Shown here piece by piece: positions 6,445 through 18,900 of a stretch of 64,000 bases of DNA. Source of the DNA: Synchiropus splendidus (lineage: Eukaryota > Chordata > Actinopteri > Syngnathiformes > Callionymidae); NCBI RefSeq assembly GCF_027744825.2, contig NC_071334.1:38479437-38543436 (forward strand), read 5' to 3'. Below the pieces are notes generated by a model. The model worked only from the letters and a program-made list of their open reading frames with translations, was not told the DNA's origin and searched no databases. The position numbers were made by a program, and so were the translations under genes. How positions within the stretch are numbered: position 1 is the stretch's first letter; each line of letters opens with the position of its first letter.

Positions 6445-7656
6445 ATGGGCCAGAGGTTCGCCCCATCTTATGCCAACATCTACATGAGTGAGTGGGAGAG
6501 AGGTGCCTTACAAAAATGCCCATTTCAACCCCTTTTTTATTTCAGATATTTAGTTGACATCATAGGAGCCTGGACCCGTAGCCTAACACTCTTTCACGAA
6601 TTCATCGACATCCTCAACAACCACCATCCATCCATAAAAATCAAACACACTATCGCCCAGGACCACATCAACTTCCTAGACACCACTGTTTTTTTTGACA
6701 ACCATAATAACCCCACAAAACAACCCCTCACTAAAGTTTATTTCAAACAAACAGACACCCACTCTCTCCTCCATAAAACCAGCTACCATCCAAAACACAT
6801 TTTCAAAGGCATCATCAAATCACAAATAATAAGATTCCACAGAATATGCTCAAAAACATCAGACAGGGACACTGCAATAAAAACTCTTTTTCACTCATTA
6901 CAAATACACAGTCAATACAGCAAGAGATACCTTAGGACCATCAAAAACAACACACTAGCGGCCCTCTCTCCCGCCCACTCATCCACGCCCTCTGGCTCCC
7001 AGGTAGGTCCCGGGGACCCCACCACCACCTCCGTTTCACCACTTCACCCTCAGCAAACAACCCACAACAGACCTACCTCCATAATCCCCTTTGTATCAAC
7101 CTTTTCTCTCCCAAACACCAACATAATACAACAAATAAGAACCAACTTCATCAACACTCAAACACAATATGACACCTTAGAAAACTGCCGACTACTATTA
7201 GCTTTCAGAAAGAATCCCAACCTACAAAAACGATTAATAAAATCCAAATTCACACAAAACAAACCTCCGACCAAAACACCACACTACAATAAATACAAAC
7301 ACCTACCCACTATCCACAACAGACACACCAACAAATCAGCACCCATCACACAACAATACGACATCCATTCCACCAACATGATATATGCAATAACCTGTTC
7401 AACATGCCACAAAATATACATTGGAGAAACCCAAAATTCAATACTCACCAGACTCAAACAACACATCTACAGAGCTAGGGAAGGTGGACTGACCACGACC
7501 CTTTACACTCACCTCCGCAGCCACCAGACTCCAGACTTCACTATTACAGGCCTGGAGGGAAACAAGAACTGGACCACCAAAACTAGGAAGTATCAAGAAA
7601 CAAAGTGGATCAATCGACTACAATCAAGAACACCAGGGGGCCTCAACGAGAAATAA
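6445..7656 (+). CDS. PLE RT palm end, thumb, linker and GIY-YIG endonuclease
   Basis: In-frame continuation after the stop (403 codons). Residues 1-14 are motif B (with the preceding GTA: GTAMGQRFAPSYANIYM). Residues 35-38 read YLVD where YLDD is expected, so the first metal-binding Asp is Val37. The thumb includes FLDTTVFF and LTKVYFK. From residue 312 comes the GIY-YIG nuclease: IYAITCSTC with a CxxC pair (318, 321), KIYIGET (the YIG element), LTRLKQH with Arg and His, and YQETKWI holding the likely catalytic Glu, then the typical ending PGGLN. In PLEs this domain nicks target DNA. The nuclease residues look intact while the RT does not. Confidence 0.85.
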   Translation: MGQRFAPSYANIYMSEWERGALQKCPFQPLFYFRYLVDIIGAWTRSLTLFHEFIDILNNHHPSIKIKHTIAQDHINFLDTTVFFDNHNNPTKQPLTKVYFKQTDTHSLLHKTSYHPKHIFKGIIKSQIIRFHRICSKTSDRDTAIKTLFHSLQIHSQYSKRYLRTIKNNTLAALSPAHSSTPSGSQVGPGDPTTTSVSPLHPQQTTHNRPTSIIPFVSTFSLPNTNIIQQIRTNFINTQTQYDTLENCRLLLAFRKNPNLQKRLIKSKFTQNKPPTKTPHYNKYKHLPTIHNRHTNKSAPITQQYDIHSTNMIYAITCSTCHKIYIGETQNSILTRLKQHIYRAREGGLTTTLYTHLRSHQTPDFTITGLEGNKNWTTKTRKYQETKWINRLQSRTPGGLNEK

Positions 7657-7915
7657 AACCTCTGAGAACAGTTTATTTTCAGCACCACCACACGGGGACA
7701 GCAACCAATCCACCAACAGCTCATTTCCACCCTGCCATCTCCATTCCATCACTGCTGCCTGGACTTGCTCACCCCATATACTTCATCTGCTCTCTCCCCT
7801 CTTCTCATCACCCACCTGCTACAATAAAAACCAACTTTTTTTAGGTACTCGGGGACCAGTAGGCCCGTGCAATAAACTGAACCCCCGGAACCGCAGCTCT
7901 AACCCTCACACAAAC
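7657..7915 (+). other. Element 3' UTR with polyadenylation signals
   Basis: Non-coding sequence after the ORF2 stop. AATAAA occurs at 7823-7828, followed by a T-rich stretch, and again at 7871-7876. The last bases (CTCTAACCCTCACACAAACACTAA) grade into telomere repeats, so the exact 3' end is hard to place. A pre-existing CTAACCC in the 3' end could help pair element RNA with a telomeric primer; this is inference. Confidence 0.6.
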
Positions 7916-8160
7916 ACTAACCCTAACCCTAACCCTAACCTAGCCCTAACCCTAACCCTAACCTAACCCCTAACCCTAACCCTAACCCTAACCCTAACCC
8001 TAACCCTCTAACCCTAACCCTAACCCTAACCCTAACCCTAACCCTACCCTAACCCTATCCTACCCCTAACCCTCTAACCCTCTAACCCTAACCCTAACCT
8101 AACCCTAACCCTAACCCTAACCCCTAACCCTAACCCTAACCTAACCCTAACCCTAACCCT
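7916..8160. repeat. Degenerate (CCCTAA)n telomere repeats
   Basis: About 245 bp of CCCTAA with frequent length variants (CCTAA, CCCCTAA, CTCTAACC, CCTAGCC, CCTATCC). Unlike the element-internal tracts it lacks CCCCAA and the CCCACTCAA variant and does not keep triplet phase, so it is genomic telomere-type sequence. The C-strand reads toward the satellite, as at the left end of a chromosome. Confidence 0.9.
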
Positions 8161-9499
8161 AAAATTTCATGTTCTGAAGCTTCCCTGAAAAGTTATGGCA
8201 CAATGCACAAAAACGCTTTTCAGCCTGAGATAAGGTGGGTTTCGGAACGCCAAACATAAAAGTGTTGATAACTTTCCAAAAACACTTCAGACAGCTTAGA
8301 TTTGATGTGCAACTACTAGAAAGACCCTTTCTGCTATAGTGCTAGGTGAAAACTTCATGTTCTGAAGTTTCCCTGAAAAGTTATGGCACAATGCACAAAA
8401 ACGCTTTTCAGCCTGAGATAAGGTGGGTTTCGGAACGCCAAACATAAAAGTGTTGATAACTTTCGAAAAACACTTCAGACAGCTTAGATTTGATGTGCGA
8501 CTACTAGAAAGACCCTTTCTGCTATAGTGGGAGGTTAAAATTTCATGTTCTGAAGCTTCCCTGAAAAGTTATGGCACAATGCGTAAAAACGCTTTTCAGC
8601 CTGAGATAAGGTGGGTTTCGGATCGCCAAACATAAAAGTGTTGATAACTTTCGAAAAACACTTCAGACAGCTTAGATTTGATGTGCGACTACTAGAAAGA
8701 CCCTTTCTGCAATAGTGGGAGGTTAAAATTTCATGTTCTGAAGCTTCCCTGAAAAGTTATGGCACAATGCGTTAAAACGCTTTTCAGCTTGAGATAAGGT
8801 GGGTTTCGGAACGCCAAACATAAAAGTGTTGATAACTTTCGAAAAACACTTCAGACAGCTTAGATTTGATGTGCAACTACTAGAAAGACCCTTTCTGCTA
8901 TAGTGGGAGGTTAAAATTTCATGTTCTGAAGCTTCCCTGAAAAGTTATGGCACAATGCACAAAAACGCTTTTCAGCCTGAGATAAGGTGGGTTTCGGAAC
9001 GCCAAACATAAAAGTGTTGATAACTTTCGAAAAACACTTCAGACAGCTTACATTTGATGTGCAACTACTAGAAAGACCCTTTCTGCTATAGTAGGAGGTT
9101 AAAATTTCATGTTCTGAAGCTTCCCTGAAAAGTTATGGCACAATGCACAAAAACGCTTTTCAGCCTGAGATAAGGTGGGTTTCGGAACGCCAAACATAAA
9201 AGTGTTGATAACTTTCGAAAAACACTTCAGACAGCTTAGATTTGATGTGCAACTACTAGAAATACTCTTTCTGCTATAGTGGGAGGTTAAAATTTCATGT
9301 TCTGAAGCTTCCCTGAAAAGTAATGGCACAATGCGTAAAAACGCTTTTCAGCCTGAAATAAGTTGGGTTTCGGAACGCCAAACATAAAAGTGTTGATAAC
9401 TTTCGAAAAACACTTCAGACGGCTTAGATTTGATGTGGAACTACTAGAAAGACCATTTCTGCTATAGTGGGAGGTTAAAATTTCATGTTCTGAAGCTTC

Positions 9500-12250
9500 C
9501 CTGAAAAGTTATGGCACAATGCACAAAAACGCTTTTCAGCCTGACATAAGGTGGGTTTCGGAACGCCAAACATAAAAGTGTTGATAACTTTCAAAAAACA
9601 CTTCAGACAGCTTAGATTTGATGTGCACCTACTAGAAAGACCATTTCTGCTATAGTGGGAGGTGAAAATTTCATGTTCTGAAGCATCCCTGAAAAGTTAT
9701 AGCACAATGCACTAAAACGCTTTTCAGCCTGAGATAAGGTGGGTTTCGGAACGCCAAACATAAAAGTGTTGATTACTTTCGAAAAACACTTCAAACAGCT
9801 TATATCTCATGTGCACCTACTAGAAAGACCCTTTCTGCTGTAGTGGGAGGTTGAAATTTCATGTTCTGAAGCTTCCCTGAAAAGTTATGGCATAATGCAC
9901 AAAAACGCTTTTCAGCCTGAGATAAGGTGGGTTTCGGAACGCCAAACATAAAAGTGTTGATTACTTTCGAAAAACACTTCAGACAGCTTAGATTTGATGT
10001 GCACCTACTAGAAAGACCCTTTCTGCTATAGTGGGAGGTTAAAATTTCATGTTCTGAAGCTTTCCTGAAAAGTTATGGCACAATGCGTAAAAACGCTTTT
10101 CAGCCTGAGATAAGGTGGGTTTCGGAACGCCAAACATAAAAGTGTTAATAATTTTCAAAAAACACTTCAGACAGCTTAGATTTGATGTGCAACTACTAGA
10201 AAGACCCTTTCTGCTATAGTGGGAGGTTAAAATTTCATGTTCTGAAGCTTCCCTGAAAAGTTATGGCACAATGCACAAAAACGCTTTTCATCCTGAGATA
10301 AGGTGGGTTACGGGACGCCAAACATAATAGTGTTGATTACTTTCGAAAAACACTTCAGACAGCTTAGATTTGATATGCAACTACTATAAAGACCCTTTCT
10401 GCTATAGTGGGAGGTTAAAATTTCATGTTCTGAAGCTTCCCTGAAAAGTTATGGCACAATGCACAAAAACGCTTTTCAGCCTGAGATAACGTGGGTTTGG
10501 GAACGCCAAACATAAAAGTGTTGATAACTTTCGAAAAACACTTCAGACAGCTTAGATTTGATGTGCACCTACTAGAAAGACCCTTTCTGCTATAGTGGGA
10601 GGTTAAAATTTCATGTTCTGAAGCTTCCCTGAAAAGTTATGGCACAATGCACAAAAACGCTTTTCAGCCTGAGATAAGGTGGGTTTCGGAACGCCAAACA
10701 TAAAAGTGTTAATAACTTTCAAAAAACACTTCAGACAGCTTAGATTTGATGTGCAACTACTAGAAAGACCCTTTCTGCTACAGTGGGAGGTTAAAATTTC
10801 ATGTTCTGAAGCTTCCCTGAAAAGTTATGGCACAATGCACAAAAACGCTTTTCAGCCTGAGATTAGGTGGGTTTCGGAACGCCAAACATAAAAGTGTTGA
10901 TAACTTTCGAAAAACACTTCAGACAGCTTAGATTTGATGTGGAACTACTAGAAAGACCCTTTCTGCTATAGTGGGAGGTTAAAATTTCATGTTCTGAAGC
11001 TTCCCTGAAAAGTTATGGCACAATACACAAAAATGCTTTTCAGCCTGAGATAAGGTGGGTTTCGGAGCGCCAAACATAAAAGTGTTGATAACTTTCGAAA
11101 AACACTTCAGACAGCTTAGATTTGATGTGGAACTACTAGAAAGACCATTTCTGCTATAGTGGGAGGTTAAAATTTCATGTTCTGAAGCTTCCCTGAAAAG
11201 TTATGGCACAATGCGTAAAAACGCTTTTCTGCCTGAGATAAGGTGGGTTTCGGAACGCCAAACATAAAAGTGTTGATAACTGTCAAAAAACACTTCAGAC
11301 AGCTTAGATTTGATGTGCACCTACTAGAAAGACCATTTCCGCTATAGTGGGAGGTGAAAATTTCATGTTCTGAAGCATCCCTGAAAAGTTATAGCACAAT
11401 GCACTAAAACGCTTTTCAGCCTGAGATAAGGTGGGTTTCGGAACGCCAAACATAAAAGTGTTGATTACTTTCGAAAAACACTTCAGACAGCTTAGATCTG
11501 ATGTGCACCTACTAGAAAGACCCTTTCTGCTGTAGTGGGAGGTTGAAATTTCATGTTCTGAAGCTTCCCTGAAAAGTTATGGCATAATGCACAAAAACGC
11601 TTTTCATCCTGAGATAAGGTGGGTTTCGGGACGCCAAACATTAAAGTGTTGATTACTTTCGAAAAACACTTCAGACAGCTTAGATTTGATATGCAACTAC
11701 TATAAAGAACCTTTCTGCTATAGTGGGAGGTTAAAATTTCATGTTCTGAAGCTTCCCTGAAAAGTTATGGCACAATGCACAAAAACGCTTTTCAGCCTGA
11801 GATAACGTGGGTTTGGGAACGCCAAACATAAAAGTGTTGATAACTTTCGAAAAACACTTCAGACAGCTTAGATTTGATGTGCACCTACTAGAAAGGCCCT
11901 TTCTGCTATAGTGGGAGGTTAAAATTTCATGTTCTGACGCTTCCCTGAAAAGTTATGGCACAATGCACAAAAACGCTTTTCAGCCTGAGATAAGGTGGGT
12001 TTCGGAACGCCAAACATAAAAGTGTTAATAACTTTCAAAAAACACTTCAGACAGCTTAGATTTGATGTGCAACTACTAGAAAGACCCTTTGTGCTACAGT
12101 GGGAGGTTAAAATTTCATGTTCTGAAGCTTCGTTGAAAAGTTATGGCACAATGCACAAAAACGCTTTTCAGCCTGAGATTAGGTGGGTTTCGGAACGCCA
12201 AACATAAAAGTGTTGATAACGTTCGAAAAACACTTCAGACAGCTTAGATT
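9500..12250. repeat. Satellite block with 1316-bp (7-monomer) duplication
   Basis: The rare variant CTACTATAAAG occurs at 10381 and 11697, exactly 1316 bp apart, and neighbouring monomers share matching variants. Another private variant, AAGCATCCCTGAAAAGTTAT, recurs at 9681 and 11373 (1692 bp, 9 monomers), so more than one duplication is layered here. Confidence 0.75.
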
Positions 12251-15200
12251 TGATGTGCACCTACTAGAAAGACCCTAGCTGCTATAGTGGGAGGTTAAAA
12301 TTTCATGTTCTGAAGCTTCCCTGAAAAGTCATGGCACATTGCGTAAAAACGCTTTTCAGCCTGAGATAAGGTGGGTTTCGGAACGCCAAACATAAAAGTG
12401 TTAATAACTTTCGAAAAACACTTCAGACAGCTTAGATTTGATGTGCACCTACTAGAAAGACCCTTGCTGCAATAGTGGGAGGTTAAAATTTCATGTTCTG
12501 AAGCTTCCCTGAAAAGTTATGGCACAATGCGTAAAAACGCTTTTCAGCCTGAGATAAGGTGGGTTTCGGAACGCCAAACATAAAAGTGTTGATAACTTTC
12601 GAAAAACACTTCAGACAGCTTAGATTTGATGTGGAACTACTAGAAAGACCCTTTCTGCTATAGTGGGAGGTTAAAATTTCATGTTCTGAAGCTTCCCTGA
12701 AAAGTAATGGCACAATGCGTAAAAACGCTTTTCAGCCTGAGATAAGGTGGGTTTCGGAACGCCAAACATAAATGTGTTAATGACTTTCGAAAAACACTTC
12801 AGACAGCTAAGATTTGATGTGCAACTACTAGAAAGACCCTTTCTGCTATAGTGGGAGGTTAAAATTTCATGTTCTGAAGCTTCCCTGAAAAGTTATGGCA
12901 CAACACACAAAAACGCTTTTCAGCCTGAGATAAGGTGGGTTTCGGAGCGCCAAGCATAAAAGTGTTGATTACTTTCGAAAAACACTTCAGACAGCTTAGA
13001 TTTGATGTGCAACTACTAGAAAGACTCTTTCTGCTATAGTGGGAGGTTAAAATTTCATGTTCTGAAGCTTCGCTGAAAAGTTATGGCTCAATGCGTAAAA
13101 ACGCTTTTCAGCCTGAGATAAGGTGGGTTTCGGAACGCCAAACATAAAAGTGTTAATAATTTTGGAAAAACACTTCAGACAGCTTAGATTTGATGTGCAC
13201 CTACTAGAAAGACCCTTTCTGCTATAGTGGGAGGTTAGAATTTCAAGTTCTGAAGCTTCCCGAAAAATTATGGCACAATGCCCAAAAACGCTTTTCAGCC
13301 TGAGATAAGTTGAGTTTCGGAACGCCAAACATAAAAGTGTTGATAACTTTCGAAAAACACTTCAGACAGCTTAGATTTGATGTGCACCTACTAGAAAGAC
13401 CCTTTCCGCTATAGTGGGAGGTTAAAATTTCATGTTCTGAAGATTCCCTGAAAAGTTATGGCACAATGCACAAAAACGCTTTTCAGCCTGAGATAAGGTG
13501 GGTTTCGGAACGCCAAACATAAAAGTGTTGATAACTTTCGAAAAACACTTCAGACAGCTTAGATTTGATGTGCAACTACTAGAAAGACCCATTCTGCTAT
13601 AGTGGGAGGTTAAAATTTCATGGTCTGAAGCTTCCCAGAAAAGTTATGGCACAATGCACAAAAACGCTTTTCAGCCTGAGATAAGGTGGGTTTCGGAACG
13701 CCAAACATAAAAGTGTTGATAACTTTCAAAAAACACTTCAGACAGCTTAGATTTGATGTGGAACTACTAGAAAGACCATTTCTGCTATAGTGGGAGGTTA
13801 AAATTTCATGTTCTGAAGCTTCCCTGAAAAGTTATGGCACAATGCGTAAAAACGCTTTTCTCCCTGAGATAAGGTGGGTTTCGGAACGCCAAACATAAAA
13901 GTGTTGATAACTTTAAAAAAACACTTCAGACAGCTCAGATTTGATGTGCAACTACTAGAAAGACCCTTTCTGCTATAGTGGGAGGTTAAAATTTCATGTT
14001 CCGAATCTTCCCTGAAAAGTTATGGCACAATGCGTAAAAACGCTTTTCAGCCTGAGATAAGGTGGGTTTCGGAACGCCAAACATAAAAGTGTTGATAACT
14101 TTCGAAAAACACTTCAGACAGCTTAGATCTGATGTGCACCTACTAGAAAGACGCTTTCTGCTGTAGTGGGAGGTTAAAATTTCATGTTCTGAAGCTTCCC
14201 TGAAAAGTTATGGCACAATGCACAAAAACGCTTTTCAGCCTGAGATAAGGTGGGTTTCAGAACGCCAAACATAAAAGTGTTGATTACTTTCGAAAAACAC
14301 TTCAGGCAGCTTAGATTTGATGTGCACCTACTAGAAAGACCCTTTCTGCTATAGTGGGAGGTTAAAATTTCATGTTCTGAAGCTTCCCTGAAAAGTTATG
14401 GCACAATGCGTAAAAACGCGTTTCAGCCTGAGATAAGGTGGGTTTCGGAACGTCAAACATAAAAGTGTTGATAACGTTCGAAAAACACTTCAGACAGCTT
14501 AGATTTGATGTGCACCTACTAGAAAGACCCTTGCTGCTATAGTGGGAGGTTAAAATTTCATGTTCTGAAGCTTCCCTGAAAAGTTATGGCACAATGCGTA
14601 AAAACGCTTTTCAGCCTGAGATAAGGTGGGTTGCGGAACGCCAAACATAAAAGTGTTAATAACTTTCGAAAAACACTTCAGACAGCTTAGATTTGATGTG
14701 CACCTACTAGAAAGACCCTTGCTGCTATAGTGGGAGGTTAAAATTTCATGTTCTGAAGCTTCCCTGAAAAGTTATGGCACAATGCGTAAAAACGCTTTTC
14801 AGCCTGAGATAAGGTGGGTTTCGGAACGCCAAACATAAAAGTGTTGATAACTTTCGAAAAACACTTCAGACAGCTTAGATTTGATGTGCAAATACTAGAA
14901 AGACCCTTTCTGCTATAGTGGGAGGTTAAAATTTCATGTTCTGAAGCTTCCCTGAAAAGTTATGGCACAATGCGTGAAAACGCTTTTCAGCCTGAGATAA
15001 GGTGGGTTTCGGAACGCCAAACATAAAAGTGTTAATGACTTTCGAAAAACACTTCAGACAACTAAGATTTGATCTCCAACTACTAGAAAGACCCTTTCTG
15101 CTATAGTGGGAGGTTAAAATTTCATGTTCTGAAGCTTCCCGAAAAATTATGGCACAATGCACAAAAATGCTTTTCAGCCTGAGATAAGGTGAATTTCGGA

Positions 15201-15989
15201 ACGCCAAACATAAAAGTGTTGATAACTTTCGAAAAACACTTCAGACAGCTTAGATTTGATGTGCAACTACTAGAAAGACCCTTTCTGCTATAGTGGGAGG
15301 TTAAAATTTCATGTTCTGAAGCTTCCCGAAAAATTATGGCACAATGCACAAAAACGCTTTTCAGCCTGAGATAAGGTGAATTTCGGAACGCCAAACATAA
15401 AAGTGTTGATAACTTTCGAAAAACACTTCAGACAGCTTAGATTTGATGTGCACCTACTAGAAAGACCCTTTCCGCTATAGTGGGAGGTTAAAATTTCATG
15501 TTCTGAAGATTCCCTGAAAAGTTATGGCACAATGCACAAAAACGCTTTTCAGCCTGAGATAAGGTGGGTTTCGGAACGCCAAACATAAAAGTGTTGATAA
15601 CTTTCGAAAAACAATTCAGACAGCTTAGATTTGATGTGCAACTACTAGAAAGACCCTTTCTGCTAAAGTGGGAGGTTAAAATTTCATGTTCTGAAGCTTC
15701 CCTGAAAAGTTATGGCACAATGCACAAAAACGCTTTTCAGCCTGAGATAAGGTGGGTTTCGGAACACCAAACATAAAAGTGTTGATAACTTTCGAAAAAC
15801 ACTTCAGACAGCTTAGATTTGGTGTGCAACTATTAGAAAGACTCTTTCTGCTATAGTGGGAGGTTAAAATTTCATGTTCTGAAGCTTCCCGGAAAAGTTA
15901 TGGCACAATGCACAAAAACGCTTTTCAGCCTGAGATAAGGTGGGTTTCGGAACGCCAAACATAAAAGTGTTGATAACTTTCGAAAAAAA

Positions 15990-18900
15990 CACTTCAGACA
16001 GCTTAGATTTGATGTGCACCTACTAGAAAGACCCTTTCTGCTATAGTGGGAGGTTAAAATTTCATGTTCTGAAGCTTCCCTGTAAAGTTATGGCGCAATG
16101 CACAAAAACGCTTTTCAGCCTGAGATAAGGTGGGTTTCGGAACGCCAAACATAAAAGTGTTGATAACTTTCGAAAAACACTTCAGACAGCTTAGATTTGA
16201 TGTGCAACTACTAGAAAGACCCTTTCTGCTATAGTGGGAGGTTAAAATTTCATGTTCTGAAGCTTCCCTGAAAAGTTATGGCACAATGCACAAAAACGCT
16301 TTTCAGCCTGAGATAAGGTGGGTTTCGGAACGCCAAACATAAAAGTGTTAATAATTTTCGAAAAACACTTCAGACAGCTTAGATTTGATGTGCACCTACT
16401 AGAAAGACCCTTTCTGCTATAGTGGGAGGTTAAAATTTCATGTTCTGAAGCTTCCCGAAAAATTATGGCACAATGCACAAAAACGCTTTTCAGCCTGAGA
16501 TAAGGTGGGTTTCGGAACGCCAAACATAAAAGTGTTGATAACTTTCGAAAAAAACACTTCAAACAGCTTAGATTTGATGTGCACCTACTAGAAAGACCCT
16601 TTCTGCTATAGTGGGAGGTTAAAATTTCATGTTCTGAAGCTTCCCTGAAAAGTTATGGCACAATGCGTAAAAACGCTTTTCAGCCTGAGATAAGGTGGGT
16701 TTCGGAACGCCAAACATAAAAGTGTTAATAACTTTCGAAAAACACTACAGACAGCTTAGATTTGATGTGCAACTACTAGAAAGACCCTTTCTGCTATAGT
16801 GGGAGGTTAAAATTTCATGTTCTGAAGCTTCCCGGAAAAGTTATGGCACAATGCACAAAAACGCTTTTCAGCCTGAGATAAGGTGGGTTTCGGAACGCCA
16901 AACATAAAAGTGTTCATAACTTTCGAAAAAAACACTTCAGACAGCTTAGATTTAATGTGCACCTACTAGAAAGACCCTTTCTGCTATAGTGGGAGGTTAA
17001 AATTTCATGTTCTGAAGCTTCCCTGAAAAGTTATGGCACAATGCGTAAAAACGCTTTTCAGCCTGAGATAAGGTGGGTTTCGGAACGCCAAACATAAAAG
17101 TGTTAATAACTTTCGAAAAACACTACAGACAGCTTAGATTTGATGTGCAACTACTAGAAAGACCATTTCTGCTTTAGTGGGAGGTTAAAATTTCATGTTC
17201 TGAAGCTTCCCTGAAAAGTTATGGCACAATGCGTAAAAACGCTTTTCTGCCTGAGATAAGGTGGGTTTCGGAACGCCAAACATAAAAGTGTTAATAACTT
17301 TCAAAAAACACTTCAGACAGCTTAGATTTGATGTGCAACTACTAGAAAGACCATTTCTGCTATAGTGGGAGGTTAAAATTTCATGTTCTGAAGCTTCCCT
17401 GTAAAGTTATGTCGCAATGCACAAAAACGCTTTTCAGCCTGAGATAAGGTGGGTTTCGGAACGCCAAACATAAAAGTGTTGATTACTTTCGAAAAACACT
17501 TCAGACAGCTTAGATTTGATGTGCAACTACTAGAAAGACTCTTTCTGCTATAGTGGGAGGTTAATATTTCATGTTCTGAAGCTTGCCTGAAAAGTTATGG
17601 CACAATGCACAAAAACGCTTTTCAGCCTGGGATAAGGTGGGTTTCGGAACGCCAAACTTAAAAGTGTTGATTACTTTCGAAAAACACTTCAGACAGCTTA
17701 GATTTGATGTGCAACTACTAGAAAGACTCTTTCTGCTATAGTGGGAGGTTAAAATTTCATGTTCTGAAGCTTCCCGGAAAAGTTATGGCACAATGCACAA
17801 AAACGCTTTTCAGCCTGAGATAAGGTGGGTTTCGGAACGCCAAACATAAAAGTGTTGATAACTTTCGAAAAAAACACTTCAGACAGCTTAGATTTGATGT
17901 GCACCTACTAGAAAGACCCTTTCTGCTATAGTGGGAGGTTAAAATGTCATGTTCTGAAGCTTCCCTGTAAAGTTATGGCGCAATGCACAAAAACGCTTTT
18001 CAGCCTGAGATAAGGTGGGTTTCGGAACGCCAAACATAAAAGTGTTGATAACTTTCGAAAAACACTTCAGACAGCTTAGATTTGATGTGCAACTACTAGA
18101 AAGACCCTTTCTGCTATAGTGGGAGGTTAAAATTTCATGTTCTGAAGCTTCCCTGAAAAGTTATGGCACAATGCACAAAAACGCTTTTCAGCCTGAGATA
18201 AGGTGGGTTTCGGAACGCCAAACATAAAAGTGTTAATAATTTTCGAAAAACACTTTAGACAGCTTAGATTTGATGTGCACCTACTAGAAAGACCCTTTCT
18301 GCTATAGTGGGAGGTTAAAATTTCATGTTCTGAAGCTTCCCGAAAAATTATGGCACAATGCACAAAAACGCTTTTCAGCCTGAGATAAGGTGGGTTTCGG
18401 AACGCCAAACATAAAAGTGTTGATAACTTTCGAAAAAAACACTTCAAACAGCTTAGATTTGATGTGCACCTACTAGAAAGACCCTTTCTGCTATAGTGGG
18501 AGGTTAAAATTTCATGTTCTGAAGCTTCCCGGAAAAGTTATGGCACAATGCACAAAAACGCTTTTCAGCCTGAGATAAGGTGGGTTTCGGAACGCCAAAC
18601 ATAAAAGTGTTCATAACTTTCGAAAAAAACACTTCAGACAGCTTAGATTTAATGTGCACCTACTAGAAAGACCCTTTCTGCTATAGTGGGAGGTTAAAAT
18701 TTCATGTTCTGAAGCTTCCCTGAAAAGTTATGGCACAATGCCTAAAAACGCTTTTCAGCCAGAGATAAGGTGGGTTTCGGAACGCCAAACATAAAAGTGT
18801 TAATAACTTTCGAAAAACACTACAGAGAGCTTAGATTTGATGTGCAACTATTAGAAAGACCATTTCTGCTTTAGTGGGAGGTTAAAATTTCATGTTCTGA

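Larger units (their letters stand above)
5384..7656 (+). pseudogene. PLE ORF2: reverse transcriptase with GIY-YIG, disrupted
   Basis: The former polyprotein runs from the end of the Pro-Asn tract to the TAA at 7654-7656. The N-terminal part (5384 to about 5690, including [12 protein letters not shown]) is in a different frame from the rest: RDLIP-stop replaces [10 protein letters not shown] of copy L because one A is missing near 5687. After that the frame is open through RT1 ([10 protein letters not shown]) to a stop at 6415-6417, and beyond it to the end. This enzyme would copy element RNA into DNA at a target nick or a chromosome end. With three independent lesions it cannot be functional as read. 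Confidence 0.85.
5059..7915 (+). mobile_element. Penelope-like element copy R, 5'-truncated
   Basis: Order on the plus strand is telomere-like tract, RT N-terminus, RT core, linker, GIY-YIG endonuclease, 3' UTR, then genomic (CCCTAA)n. The RT motifs and the C-terminal GIY-YIG place it among endonuclease-bearing PLEs. ORF1 is missing. Inactivating changes are a 1-nt deletion near 5687, a stop at 6415-6417, and loss of the first catalytic Asp of the YxDD box. The 3' end directly abuts telomere repeats. Confidence 0.85.

Noticed and set aside
7605..7844. Short plus-strand frame over the ORF2 stop and 3' UTR
   Set aside because: It overlaps the GIY-YIG end in another frame and has no recognisable feature.
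7916..8160. Active chromosome terminus
   Set aside because: The tract is short, degenerate and flanked on both sides by other sequence, so it is interstitial in this window even if it was once terminal.
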